Positions 1 through 9,474 of a stretch of DNA of 64,000 nucleotides are shown here, in pieces (the first letter of the stretch is position 1; the number at the start of each line of letters is the position of its first letter). The notes beneath the pieces were generated by a model, which saw nothing but the letters and a program-made list of their open reading frames with translations, did not search any database and had not been told where the DNA came from. Position numbers and translations under genes: made by a program. This DNA is from Calamus simplicifolius (taxonomy: Eukaryota; Streptophyta; Magnoliopsida; Arecales; Arecaceae): assembly GCA_900491605.1 (NCBI GenBank), contig UESW01005000.1:502654-566653 (forward strand), in the 5' to 3' direction.

Positions 1-200
1 CAGGGGGTGGAGAGGAAAATGAAGACCCGCCTTCAAACTATCTTCGTAGATGAAGACCCCAGACTCTAAGTCCCGGGTAACTCTATCTTTAAGTTCCGGC
101 GCCCGTAGGACGACGTCCAAGGGCAAGCCATACCGCTGATGAATCCTCCCAAGTCCTCGGCAACGATTTCGGAGGCCACATCGTCGGGGCTCATCGCCAT
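1..200 (-). pseudogene. Element A: 5' fragment of the antisense extra ORF (aORF)
   Basis: Seen: reading leftward from the ATG at 200, the peptide begins MAMSPDDVASEIVAEDLG, the same start as the aORF of element B (ATG at 15305). A one-base deletion near 143-150 relative to element B then throws the frame, so the long reading frame here continues out of register. The rest lies outside the window to the left. Known: plant Tat-type gypsy elements often carry an additional antisense ORF between integrase and the 3' LTR, sometimes with the Pfam 'putative gypsy type transposon' domain (Transposase_28). Inference: this is the broken 5' end of such an ORF in a neighbouring element. Confidence 0.7.
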
Positions 201-293
201 TGAAAGAAGTACCAAACGAAAACGATAAGCGTCAAAAAGATGAAAGGCCAGAACCCTTTTGAAAGCAAGACGAGAAGACGCCGAAAGCATGCG

Positions 294-309
294 CACATAT
301 ATATATACA
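294..309 (-). promoter_or_regulatory. TATA-like box for the element A aORF
   Basis: An alternating AT run (ATATATATATAC) lies about 95 bases upstream of the antisense ATG at 200. The same arrangement recurs in element B at about 15401-15420. Conservation in both copies supports a core promoter, but a simple AT microsatellite is possible. Confidence 0.4.
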
Positions 310-586
310 GTGCGGCTGTCACTTCGCTTCTCCGCCAAGGAAGCCCCGAAGAGGCGGGGCGTCTCATCCAGGCGTCCGGAACCGCCTCGACAAACGCCCG
401 ATCGATCGGGATTCATAGCGTGGCGCAATCCCAACCGTCGCTCATGAGGAGCCTTAGCCCCGAAGGCAGGATGGCCCTATCGCATTAATTAGGGCATCAT
501 TGCACGAGCTGTCTAAACCAAGACGTCCCATCCGGAACGCGCCATTCGAACTTGTACTCCCTACGCCCGAACCTACGCTTCGAACT

Positions 587-603
587 AGGGAGTGGAGGGC
601 ATG
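587..603 (+). other. Polypurine tract of element A
   Basis: A purine-rich stretch (AGGGAGTGGAGGGC followed by ATG) sits immediately before the LTR start TGTTGAGG at 604. The identical tract precedes the element B LTR at 15722. This is the expected position of the plus-strand primer for reverse transcription. Confidence 0.7.
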
Positions 604-659
604 TGTTGAGGGGTAAAATCGTCATTACATTAATATCCGTGCGAGGCGGCTAAGGCTAA

Positions 660-1195
660 CCTCCTCCCTTCGGCTCCTCCGCTCGGCTTCCGGGCTTCCG
701 TAGCTCGGCCCCTTCCGGGCTTCCGTAGCTCGGCCCCTTCCGGGCTTCCATAGCTCGGCCCCTTCCGGGCTTCCGTAGCTCGGCCCCTTCCGGGCTTCCG
801 TAGCTCGGTCCCTTCGGGCTTCATAGCTCGGCCCTTCCGGGCTTCTGTAGCTCGGCCCCTTCCGGGCTTCCGTAGCTCGGCCCCTTCCGGGCTTCCGTAG
901 CTCGGCCCTTCCGGGCTTCATAGCTCGGCCCTTCCGGGCTTCTGTAGCTCGGCCTCCTCCGGGCTTCTGTAGCTCGGCCCCTTCGGGCTTCCGTAGCTCG
1001 GCATAGCTCGGCCCCTTCCGGGCTTCTCGGCCCTTCCGGGCTTCCATAGCTCGGCCCTTCCGGGCTTCCGTAGCTCGGCCCTTCCGGGCTTCCATAGCTC
1101 GGCCCTTCCGGGCTTCCATAGCTCGGCCTCGCCGGGCTTCTGAAGCTCGAGCTTCCATAGCTCGGCCCCTTCCGAGCTTCCGTAGCTCAGCTTCA
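660..1195 (+). repeat. Tandem array of about 22-25 bp inside LTR A
   Basis: About 20 imperfect copies of a unit such as CGGGCTTCCGTAGCTCGGCC plus a CCTTC spacer. Several copies are shortened. It encodes low-complexity ORFs on the minus strand (repeats of ELRKPGRGRAME type) that are by-products of the repeat. The LTR B array is shorter and has a slightly different spacer. Confidence 0.9.
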
Positions 1196-1488
1196 TCGAG
1201 CGATCCACAACCTAACACCCACCTCCGCGAAACCTGATGCGGGAGAGCCCGGGCCTACCAGAACGGCATCCTAGACAAGGAATCATGTCGGGATGTGGCC
1301 TAAAACCTATCATAACCGCCCCAGGTCTACTCAACCAGATCTTGAGACATCAAGGAGCTCTCCCAGCCGTCGATCCTGAACAAACGGGATACGGATTCTA
1401 ACGGCCCCACAACGGCCTGATTCTGTCCGCCTCCATATCGTAACAACCTCCGGAACCTTCAGAAGGCGCTCAAGACCCAGGTGACAGT

Positions 1489-1497
1489 CTATAAATA
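1489..1497 (+). promoter_or_regulatory. LTR A TATA box (CTATAAATA)
   Basis: CTATAAATA in the right third of the LTR, conserved in LTR B (16458-16466) and LTR C (61698-61706). Transcription (start of R) would be expected about 30 bases downstream. Confidence 0.6.
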
Positions 1498-1815
1498 TCA
1501 GACTCGTAGATTCCCTCAGGTACACATCTCGAGACGCACGCACTCTCTGGGCACCTCACTGCTCTCCCCGGCAGCTCGTCGGCGCTCCTGCCCTCTGGAG
1601 CTTCCGATTGGCCGCCCCCGGAGAGGTCTCCCGGAGAGATCCACCTCCCCACTGTCTGGTTGATCGCCGATTCTTCTCCACTGACTTGAGCGTCGGAGGG
1701 TCTTCCGCGGAGGACCACCCCCAGCGTCTCCCGTGTGGACTTCTTTTGCAGGTCCGCCCCCCTCTTCCTGGAGATCGACCACACCCGAGTCGGAGGATGG
1801 ATCCCGACGGCAACA

Positions 1816-1975
1816 AATAATAATATAAAATTTACTTTTGGGAGCTTATATAGATGGTACGAGCAATCCTATAAAACTCAAAGAAATATAGTTTATATTG
1901 TCTTTACATACAAACTGCTTCCAAAATGGTTTCAATAAGTTTAATTGCATCTCAGTTCAATATGCAAAGCAGTTA
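1816..1975. other. AT-rich flank between LTR A and a MITE
   Basis: AT-rich DNA with no primer binding site, gag or other recognisable coding sequence. It ends in the TTA target duplication (1973-1975) of the MITE. Confidence 0.5.
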
Positions 1976-2316
1976 GGTAGTGTTTGAAATAGGGGATAAG
2001 TGGGGATATGGATATCCCCTTTTATTCCCAAAAGCTGTAACTATAAGGGATAGCTGGGAATAAAGTTAACCAAAGGGATAATCCATGGTTAACCATGGTT
2101 AACCATAGGATATCCCCTCAATTTATTTTCTAGAAAATGTAGGAATAGCTGGTTATCCCTCCAAATAAGAGTTTAAAAAAGTTATCCCATGGATTTACCT
2201 TTTTGCATTTGATATGATCAATGGGATAGCCAAGGAATATCCCTAGGGATAGCCAGAGGACAAACTCTATCTCATACACTTATCCATGGATAATATTTTT
2301 TCTATCAAACACTACC
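1976..2316. mobile_element. PIF/Harbinger (Tourist-like) MITE, 341 bp
   Basis: The left end GGTAGTGTTTGAAATAGG is matched in inverted orientation by the right end ...TCTATCAAACACTACC. Both ends are flanked by TTA (1973-1975 and 2317-2319), the 3-bp TWA target duplication known for PIF/Harbinger elements. The interior holds repeated GGATA/TATCC and CCATGG motifs and no ORF, so it is non-autonomous. Confidence 0.75.
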
Positions 2317-2897
2317 TTAGACTCTCTAGCATTAAGAAGGTAAAATAATTTGTTGTTGAATATCTGCTTGGCACTGATTATAGTAGATGTATGCATGCAA
2401 TAAAGAGAAATATACGAATTAATTTATAGTATTACAGAAGGCTAGGATTGAAAAAAAACAACCTTGTAACATTAGATAGTTTTGAATGCATTGAAACTTC
2501 GTATCGAATGCCATCATTATTGTTTCATTGGTGATGACCCCCATTAGAAGTTATTATGGCATAAAGCCAAGGATGAGTGCAAACATTAGTAGAAGCATCT
2601 TAAGTTGGTATGACAATTGAGAATAGCTAGCTAGAAGTTATTATTTGAATTTCTTGATCTTTTTAAGCACCTAATAAATAATAAGGTTGATCTAATGATA
2701 TAATTAATAGAAAGCAAATTCAATATCTTAGTAAAAGAACTTACAATTCTAGTGGAATGAGATACAAAGAAAAGAATGGCATAAAGTATGATAACTCAAA
2801 GATGATGGGAAAAATAAAGAAATTATTTGAATACATTATTGATAATAAATTCAAATGGAATGAGACAACTTTAGAGAATAGGATAAGTTGACAAGAG
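2317..2897. other. AT-rich DNA to the left of element B
   Basis: No coding sequence or repeat recognised. The gag tail of element B starts abruptly at about 2898 without a 5' LTR, so this is a truncation breakpoint or the edge of a deletion. Confidence 0.4.
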
Positions 2898-3254
2898 TTA
2901 AGAAGAGATCCTGCCAAATACTGTCGCTACTATAGGGAGCATGGTCATGACACCGAAGAATGCTGGCAGCTGAAGAATGAAATAGAGAGATTGATCCGGC
3001 GGGGACGGCTGGATCAGTTCAAGAGGGCGCCCGAGCCGCAGCAACAAGGAGGTGACCGCCAGCCTGAGCTCCCACAACTTCCTCCTCCGCCCAATCCGCC
3101 CGTGATTGGCCGCATCAACATGATTGAAGAGGCCGACAGATCGAGCCCCAGGGGCAGCAAAGATGAACTGGCACCAAAAAAGGCAAGGACAAGCGAACTC
3201 TCCTTCTCCGATGACGTTCTTCTGGGAATACAACTCCCCACGATGATGCCCTAG
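2898..3254 (+). pseudogene. gag: Element B gag C-terminus (nucleocapsid-like)
   Basis: Seen: a frame from about 2900 carries KYCRYYREHGHDTEECWQL followed by a basic IERLIRRGRLDQF stretch and a proline-rich tail. This C...H...C segment is the characteristic end of gag in Tat-type elements and is repeated in element C at 63340-63400. The upstream capsid domain is absent because the element is truncated at 2898. The frame ends at TAG 3252-3254, just after protease has opened in another frame. Role: packaging of element RNA in the cytoplasmic particle; here non-functional. Confidence 0.75.
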
Positions 3255-3546
3255 TTGTATCCCTCAATTTGAACAATTATGATGTAAGCCGAATCCTCGT
3301 TGATAGTGGAAGCTCAGTAAATATTTTGTACCTCGGTGTGTTCGCCAGGATGAAATTGCTCATGGAAAACCTTCGAGCTGTGGATTCCGTCCTGATGGGA
3401 TTCACCGACAACGTCATTATCCCGGAAGGGATCGTCACCCTGACGGTCCGCGTGGGAACCCGGCCCCTTGTGACTATTGTACAGACCGATTTCCTGGTGA
3501 CCGACCTCAGATTCCCGTACAACACATATTCGGTAGGCCTGGCTTG
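3242..3546 (+). pseudogene. pol (PR): Element B aspartic protease
   Basis: Seen: the frame from 3242 gives ALVVSLNLNNYDVSRILVDSGSSVNILY; LVDSGSS at about 3296-3316 is the catalytic Asp-Ser-Gly motif of retropepsins. The C-terminal flap region follows up to PYNTYSVGLA and a stop at 3544-3546. The corresponding segment of element C ends in a LGIPG-type motif that is disrupted here. Protease cuts the Gag-Pol polyprotein during particle maturation. A frameshift separates it from gag, and a second break lies before the linker beginning at 3544. Confidence 0.75.
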
Positions 3547-3831
3547 ATGTCCCTCAAGGCAGTTGTCTCTATCCCGCATCTGTCTATGAAGTTCCCCACC
3601 GAGCGAGGAGTTGGAGTGGTTCGGGAAAGTCAAGCCATGGCTCGGCAATGTTTCGTCATGAGCCTTCAGTCTAGAATGCCCGAAGTTGACGAGCTAGACG
3701 CTCGCGAAGATTTCGCCGAACAACAGGGAGAACTGGCAGAAGAATTGAAGGAAGTACCATTGGACGAAGCTCAGCCGACCGAACCACAAGGATCGGATCA
3801 CTACTCAAAGGAGACTCTCGGCACAAGCTGA
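3544..3831 (+). pseudogene. Element B protease-RT linker
   Basis: The frame opens MMSLKAVVSIPHLSMKFPTE, continuing the protease C-terminal extension of Tat elements, then an acidic linker rich in Glu and Asp. It ends at a stop at 3829-3831, a few codons before the RT N-terminus appears in another frame. No catalytic motif is present; it is a connecting segment of pol. Confidence 0.6.
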
Positions 3832-3839
3832 TTAGATTC

Positions 3840-4580
3840 CTCCAAAGCAATGCCGACATCTTCGCCTGGACCGCCTCCGATATGCCAGGAATCAACCCCG
3901 AGGTCCTCATCCACCATCTCAATGTGGACGAGAGGCACATGCCTGTTAAACAGAAAAAGAGAAGCTTCGCCCCAGAACGGCAAAAAGCCATTGAAGAAGA
4001 GGTCGACAAGCTCATAAAGGCCAACTTCGTCCGAGAGGTAAATTACCCAAACTGGCTGTCAAATGTCGTCATGGTGAAAAAGTCGAACGGCAAATGGAGG
4101 ATCTGTATCGACTTCACCGACCTCAACAAAGCCTGCCCGAAGGACAGCTTCCCCCTCCCTCGGATCGATCAGCTCGTGGACGCCACCTCAGGCCACCAAA
4201 TGCTGACATTCATGGACGCCTATTCCGGCTACAATCAGATCCGAATGGCCCCTGAAGATGAAGAAAAGACTACCTTCATAACCGACCGAGGTACCTACTG
4301 TTATCGTGTTATGCCTTTTGGTCTTAAGAATGCAGGGGCGACCTACCAGCGGCTGGTCAACAAAGTGTTCAAGGAACAAATCGGCCGGAACATGGAAGTG
4401 TACGTGGACGACATGCTGGTTAAAAGCAAGGAGGCGTCACAGCATGTCGAGGACCTCTCGGAGAGCTTTGCAACGTTGCGCAAATATGGGATGAAACTCA
4501 ACCCCGACCAAGTGCGCCTTCGGCGTCAACTCGGGGAAGTTCCTCGGCTTCATGGTCTCCCAGCGAGGTATCGAAGCTAA
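3840..4580 (+). pseudogene. pol (RT): Element B reverse transcriptase
   Basis: Seen: a 232-codon frame from 3882 (coding-like from about 3835, FLQSNADIFAW) with the N-terminal RT block, LSNVVMVKKSNGKWRICIDF, the DLNKACPKDSFPLPRID block, FMDAYSGYNQI, MPFGLKNAGATYQRLV and the active-site motif VYVDDMLVKS at about 4396-4428. These are the standard RT blocks of gypsy elements. The frame is lost near 4515, before the assembly gap at 4585. It would copy element RNA into cDNA inside the particle. The catalytic Asp pair is intact, but the polyprotein is broken on both sides. Confidence 0.9.
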
Positions 4581-4584
4581 CCCC

Positions 4585-4609
4585 NNNNNNNNNNNNNNNN
4601 NNNNNNNNN
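4585..4609. other. Assembly gap of 25 N
   Basis: Twenty-five N bases in the RT-RNase H connection of element B. Reading-frame statements across it are unsafe. Confidence 0.99.
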
Positions 4610-5140
4610 CCAGCGTCAGTTAAAGAGGTCCAACGCCTAACCGGGAGGATAGCGGCCCTTAACCGCTTTGTGGCGCGGTCGGCCAAGAGATGCCTCCCCT
4701 TCTTCAAAACTCCCCGGTCGGCCAAAAACTTCCAGTGGACTCCAGAATGCCAAAGGTTTTTCCAAGATCTCAAGAAGTACCTCGGCTCGCCCTGCTCCTC
4801 AGCAGCCTGACCCCAGGAGAAACTTTATTCTTGTACCTGGCTGTTTCGGAGGGCACGGTCTGCTCGGTGCTGATCAAGGAAGAAGGCAAGATTCAGAAGC
4901 CGATCTACTACGTGAGCAGGCTGCTCCGCGACGCAGAGACGAGGTACAGCAGGATTGAAAAGATGGTGTTGGCCTTGATTACCTCAGTTCGGAAGCTATG
5001 GCCGTATTTCCAAGCACACTCTGTAACGGTCCTAACTGACCAACCCATCAAGACGGTTGTCCCCGTCCCGAGACATCGGGAAGAATGACCAAGTGGGCCG
5101 TCGAGCTAAGCGAGCATGACATACATTTTCAGCCTCGCCC
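4610..5140 (+). pseudogene. pol (RNH): Element B RNase H (first, gypsy type)
   Basis: Seen: after the gap the frames contain the RT thumb/connection and then ETLFLYLAVSEGTVCSVLI, KPIYYVSRLLRDAETRYSRIEK and LALITSVRKLWPYFQAH...VLTDQPIK, the typical RNase H that follows RT in gypsy elements. A frame change near 5070 is needed to continue. The domain removes the RNA strand during cDNA synthesis. In Tat elements this domain is considered vestigial because a second RNase H follows. Confidence 0.75.
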
Positions 5141-5224
5141 AGCCATCAAAGCCCAAGTACTGGCCGACTTCCTTCTCGAGTGTACCATCCCGGAGGACGG
5201 TTCTGCCCCAGACTCCCTTGAAGA

Positions 5225-5696
5225 GCCAAAATCTGGAGCCCGGTGACTCCTCCATGTCGACGGGTCATCCAATGCCCGTCACTCCGGTGCGGGTCTGGTT
5301 CTCACCAGTCCTGAGGGGATGACCTTCGAGTATGGCGTCCGATTCTCCTTCCCGGCGTCCAACAACGAAGCCGAGTACGAAGCTCTGTTAGCTGGCCTCC
5401 GGATTGCCCACAATCTGAAGGTGGAAAGACTCAACGCCTTCACCGACTCTCAGCTGGTGGCTGGCCATGTTCGGGGAGAGTTTGAAGCTCGGGAACCAAA
5501 CATGATTCGATATCTCCAAGAGGTGCGTAACTTGCTTCCCCACTTTTCCGAATTTGAAATTATTTGGATTCCCAGGTCCGAGAACGCCCGCGCTGACCTA
5601 CTCTCCCGACTGGCGACCACGGAGACAATGGATGCCGAGCAAAAATTCCACCTGGAGACTCTGGAAAAGCCGAGCATCACAGAAGCCGATGGGTGA
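5225..5696 (+). pseudogene. pol (aRNH): Element B second RNase H (RVT_3-like, aRNH)
   Basis: Seen: LHVDGSSNARHSGAGLVLTS at about 5252-5312, then ASNNEAEYEALLAGLRIAHNL, AFTDSQLVAGHVRGEF and SENARADLLSRLATTE. The D..., E..., D...D acidic set of an RNase H fold is visible, and the SNNEAEYEALLAGL motif is diagnostic of the plant/archaeal-like RNase H acquired by Tat elements. A TGA just before LHVDGSS (about 5246) and a stop at 5694 interrupt the reading frame. Having two RNase H domains supports placement in the Tat group. Confidence 0.85.
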
Positions 5697-5751
5697 TGCA
5701 AGTTGAGGCCGAACCATCCTGGTTCGACCCAATCCTCAAGTTCCTCAAAGA

Positions 5752-6054
5752 AGGGACGCTTCCGCTCGACCAAGAGAGGCTAGGAAGCTGAAGCTGCAAG
5801 CCACCCACTACGTGCTGATTGACAACCAACTGTACAAGCGGTCATTCTCCATGCCCCTGCTTAGATGCCTTCGCCCGTCAGAAGCGGACTACGCTCTGCG
5901 CGAGGTACATGAAGGGATTTGCGGCAACCATTTGGGAAGCCGGTCCCTCTGCCATAAAGTGCTGCGACAGGGCTATTACTGGCCGACTATGCAGAGAGAC
6001 GCGGACGGTCTGGTCCGCGCCTGCGACCCCTGCCAAAGACACTCGAACATCTAG
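5752..6054 (+). pseudogene. pol (INT): Element B integrase zinc-binding N-terminus
   Basis: Seen: YKRSFSMPLLRCL, EVHEGICGNHLGSRSLCHKV and GYYWPTMQRDADGLVRACDPCQRH give the H-H-C-C zinc-binding arrangement (His of EVHEG and GNHLG, Cys pair of CDPCQ). The frame ends in TAG at 6052-6054, about 60 bases before the catalytic core frame. Function in the family: DNA end recognition and multimerisation. Confidence 0.85.
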
Positions 6055-6102
6055 AGACTCCCTTCCGCCAAGCTAGTTTCTATATCCTCCGCTTGGCCCT
6101 TT

Positions 6103-6951
6103 GCCAAGTGGGGGATGGACATCCTTGGCCCATTCCCGCTTGCAACGGGACAGCGAAAATTCCTGTTTGTCGCCATTGACTACTTCACCAAATGGGTTGA
6201 AGCGGAAGCGGTCGCACAAATTACCGAGGCACGGGCCCGAGACTTTGTGTGGAGGTCCATCATCTGCCGATTCGGCCTACCCCACACTATAATCACCGAT
6301 AATGGCAAGCAGTTCGACAACTCCAAATTTCGTCAGTTCTGCGAGGAGCACGGGATCCGACATCACCTCACTTCGGTCGGACACCCGCAAGCCAACGGGG
6401 CGGCCGAGGTGACTAACAGAACCCTCCTCCAGGGAATTAAAGCTCGCCTCTCCAGAGCCCAAGGCAGGTGGGCAGATGAGCTACACCATGTTTTATGGGC
6501 CTACCGCACAACCCCAAGAATCCCAACAGGCGAGACCCCGTACCGAATGGCTTTCGGCACAGAGGCTGTTATCCCTGTGGAAGTCGGCCTCCCTTCACTA
6601 CGGGTGGAGAGCTACTCGGAGGAGGCTAGAAACGAACAACTCCGCACCAACCTCGACCTGATAGAAGAAATCAGAGAAAAGGCTCGGATTAGAACGGCTG
6701 CCTACCAACAAAGGGTGGCCCACTACCACGCCTCCAGAGTTAAGGGGAAGACTTTCCTGCCCGGCGACCTTGTCCTCCGAAAGGCCTCTGTTTCCAAACC
6801 GCTGGAACATGGAAAGCTGGCGCCGAACTGGGAAGGCCCGTACCAGGTAGCAGAGATTATTGGACCAGGGACCTACAAGCTGCAGGATCAGGATGGGAAG
6901 CCCATTCCCCGGACTTGGAACGCGGATAACCTTCGCAAATATTATCAGTAG
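6103..6951 (+). pseudogene. pol (INT): Element B integrase catalytic core and C-terminus
   Basis: Seen: one long frame (278 codons from ATG 6115) with D-D-35-E residues: Asp in MDILGPFPLATGQ, Asp in IITDNGKQFDN, Glu in ANGAAEVTNRTLL. FVAIDYFTKWVEAEAV and WADELHHVLWAYRTTPR are typical of gypsy integrases. The C-terminal part has the GPY/F-type module (LAPNWEGPYQVAEIIGPGTYKL) and ends NLRKYYQ at TAG 6949-6951. No chromodomain follows, consistent with Tat rather than chromoviruses. This is the best-preserved domain of the element. Confidence 0.92.
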
Positions 6952-7123
6952 GGTATGTCCTCTTTGAATTCATTTTTTGCATGTCTCACTGCACGTTCTT
7001 GCTTATCTGTTTCCTCAAAACCTGTCGCATGAGTCATTATGCACCATGTTGTTATGAATTGCAAGAAGAAACAGATACTGCTTACCAATCCTCGGCACAA
7101 CCGAGCTGCCTGTCTGAACAGGA

Positions 7124-8211
7124 ATCTCCGAACCTTGGCAGGGCCAAGTAAAATATTTCTCCGAACCTCGGCAGGGCCGAGCAACAAATCTTCGAACCTT
7201 GGCAGGGCCAAGTAAAATATTTCTCCGAACCTCGGCAGGGCCGAGCAACAAATCTCCGAACCTTGGCAGGACCAAGTAAAATATTTCTCCGAACCTCGGC
7301 AGGGCCGAGCAACAAATCTCCGAACCTTGGCAGGGCCAAGTAAAATATTTCTCCGAACCTCGGCAGGGCCGAGCAACAAATCTCCGAACCTTGGCAGGGC
7401 CAAGTAAAATATTTCTCCGAACCTCGGCAGGGTCGAGCAACAAATCTCCGAACCTTGGCAGGGCCAAGTAAAATATTTCTCCGAACCTCGGCGGGGCCGA
7501 GCAACAAATCTCCGAACCTTGGCAGGGCCAAGTAAAATATTTCTCCGAACCTCAGCGGGGCCAAACAACAAATCTCCGAACCTTGGCAGGGCCAAGTAAA
7601 ATATTTCTCCGAACCTCGGCAGGGCCGAGCAACAAATCTCCGAACCTTGGCAGGGCCAAGTAAAATATTTCTCCGAACCTCGGCAGGGCCGAGCAACAAA
7701 TCTCCGAACCTTGGCAGGGCCAAGTAAAATATTTCTCCGAACCTCGGCAGGGCCGAGCAACAAATCTCCGAACCTTGGCAGGGCCAAGTAAAATATTTCT
7801 CCGAACCTCGGCGGGGCCGAGCAACAAATCTCCGAACCTTGGCAGGGCCAAGTAAAATATTTCTCCGAACCTCGGCAGGGCCGAGCAACAAATCTCCGAA
7901 CCTTGGCAGGGCCAAGTAAAATATTTCTCCGAACCTCGGCAGGGCCGAGCAACAAATCTCCGAACCTTGGTAGGGCCAAGTAAAATATTTCTCCGAACCT
8001 CGGCAGGGCCGAGCAACAAATCTCCGAACCTTGGCAGGGCCAAGTAAAATATTTCTCCGAACCTCGGCGGGGCCGAGCAACAAATCTCCGAACCTTGGCA
8101 GGGCCAAGTAAAATATTTCTCTGAACCTCGGCAGGGCCGAGCAACAAATCTCCGAACCTTGGCAGGGCCAAGTAAAATATTCTCCGAACCTCGGCAGGGC
8201 CGAGCAACGAA
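7124..8211. repeat. Array 1: 64-bp tandem repeat, about 17 copies
   Basis: Period 64 bp, measured between successive CCTTGG motifs (for example 7261 and 7325). Each unit is two related half-units: CTCCGAACCTTGGCAGGGCC + AAGTAAAATATTT, and CTCCGAACCTCGGCAGGGCC + GAGCAACAAAT. Each half carries a small hairpin (CTTGG...CCAAG or CTCGG...CCGAG around CAGGG). Copies are nearly identical, so amplification or homogenisation was recent. The array lies between integrase and the antisense ORFs. Hypervariable tandem repeats in this part of plant gypsy elements have been described as a source of satellite DNA. Confidence 0.95.
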
Positions 8212-8700
8212 TCCGCTGGGCCATGTCAAGGCCAGGTAAGAGTCATTCGGACTAAAACCCCAGCGAAAAAGCCGAAGTATATAGGCCTCGACCAAAGCCG
8301 AATGGCCCCCAAATAGTCCCCGAAGGACTTTGTCCGGTTTAAAAAGCGAGCGCGTTAAACAAAAACCGTCGATGCACAAAAAGAAGCCACCATTGGCAAA
8401 ACCCCCTCTTGAGGCCGTTGAGCCCCGCACAATCGGCCGAGAGCCCCGAGCAGAGCTAGACGATTTCCCTCTCTGCTACTGAAAATCTTTTGGGTGACAC
8501 CCCTATAACCCGTCGTTCAAAGAGCCTATATCAGCGCGCAAAAAACGACGGGGCCGCGCCAACCCCCTGATTCATCACACGGGTCAAGGCCGTAAACTCT
8601 TAAAGAAAGGGACTTCAAAAAATGAGACCCCCCTTTCATTCATAAAGAGGAGGACTACAAAGAGGCGGTAAAAAGCAAAAACAAGAGGGGAGGCCCCGAA
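8212..8700. other. Spacer between array 1 and the small antisense ORF
   Basis: Contains degenerate GCCGA/TCGGC-rich segments that look like older array units and no convincing reading frame. On the minus strand it would be the 3' untranslated region of the small ORF ending at 8701. Confidence 0.4.
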
Positions 8701-9003
8701 TCAGAATTCGGAGTCACTCCCGGAGGCTAACAGCTCCTCCAGGCGCTCCGTCAGGTCAGCCACTTGCTGACGCAGGGACGCAATCTCCTCCCTCTGCCAG
8801 TCCATCAACCGGCGTGAGGCTTCCGCCTCCCTGACCGATACATCCAAATATTCTTCGGCGATCCTCGCGAGCTGCTCATTATTCGCGAAGGCCGACGCCA
8901 GGCTCTCTCCATCAACCGTGACGGAGGTGCGCCTCCCCTTCGAGCGCGGCGGGCTGTCAAGTGAGGAACGCGACTCACCTGATGATCGCGCTGGAGAGGC
9001 CAT
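8701..9003 (-). CDS. Small antisense ORF of element B, coiled-coil protein
   Basis: Seen: a complete 100-codon frame on the minus strand from ATG 9003 to the stop at 8701. The N-terminus is Ser/Arg/Pro-rich; residues about 38-90 form a heptad-like, charged stretch (QLARIAEEYLDVSVREAEAS, then a long Leu/Glu/Arg helix LRQQVADLTERLEELLASGS). No membrane segment or known domain is recognised. A TATA box lies 50 bases upstream (9054-9061), an appropriate distance for a short leader. It lies in the same orientation as the larger antisense ORF at 12333-15305, whose C-terminus is also coiled coil. It could be a separate gene or a chance frame; the intact start, stop and promoter favour a gene. Confidence 0.5.
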   Translation of the reverse strand: MASPARSSGESRSSLDSPPRSKGRRTSVTVDGESLASAFANNEQLARIAEEYLDVSVREAEASRRLMDWQREEIASLRQQVADLTERLEELLASGSDSEF

Positions 9004-9053
9004 TCTTTTTGAGCTTAAAACGAGGAATGGTCAAAAGCGACGCCCCTCGGTCG

Positions 9054-9061
9054 TATTTATA
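9054..9061 (-). promoter_or_regulatory. TATA box upstream of the small antisense ORF
   Basis: TATAAATA on the minus strand, 51 bases before ATG 9003, within GC-rich surroundings where such a motif is not expected by composition alone. Confidence 0.5.
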
Positions 9062-9474
9062 CTCGCCAGGAGGATATCTCTACCGATCACGCCGTAACTG
9101 CCGACCCGTAAGAACTCGCCACGCGTCGCCGATTCAATGCTGGCAAAATCCGAGGTATCGCGCCCCATCCCAAGCAAGATCGATAAGCGCGAGCAGATTG
9201 TTCGGGAGTTCCCTAGGCGAACATTTTCCGATATGTCGCCCCTCGCATTAAATGCATTTGGTGCTTCCCCGAGCCGCTTAACACCGCCCCCTTTTCTCGA
9301 AAAACGTGGAAGTCCGGCGCTCGGCCGGTAACTTGCCCCCTCGGGAGGAGTGGCCGCACCAATAAAAGCGTGACAATATACCGCCCGTTTCGCTCTAGCG
9401 CCCCCTTTATCAAGCGCCGCGTGGACCTAACGCTGTGGCCTACAACGACAGCTGAGTCGCTCCCTTCGAGCCCG
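9062..9474. other. Spacer upstream of the small antisense ORF
   Basis: GC-rich, no recognisable domain. Would include upstream promoter DNA of the small antisense ORF. Confidence 0.35.

Larger units (their letters stand above)
604..1815 (+). mobile_element. Element A 3' LTR (Ty3/gypsy, Tat type)
   Basis: The LTR runs from TGTTGAGGGGTAAAATCG to CGGCAACA (TG...CA, about 1.21 kb). It matches the element B LTR at 15722-16797 almost throughout, differing mainly in the length of an internal tandem array. A TATA box is at 1489-1497. A polypurine tract and the antisense ORF start lie upstream, so this is a 3' LTR. No primer binding site follows at 1816, which rules it out as the 5' LTR of the pol genes at 2898. 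Confidence 0.85.

Noticed and set aside
625..1218. Minus-strand ORFs with KGRAMEAR repeats in LTR A, and their counterpart at 15743-16186
   Set aside because: By-product of the LTR tandem array; both strands and several frames are open.
604..2898. LTR A as the 5' LTR of element B
   Set aside because: No primer binding site or gag follows 1815, unrelated AT-rich DNA with a MITE intervenes, and antisense-ORF plus polypurine tract precede it, which marks a 3' LTR.
6945..8430. Three long overlapping minus-strand ORFs (420, 380, 292 codons) of repeated LALPRFG / CSALPRFG-type peptide
   Set aside because: The 64-bp unit has no stop on the minus strand, and 64 is not a multiple of three, so every minus frame stays open as an arithmetic consequence of the array. 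No start context or non-repeat domain supports coding.
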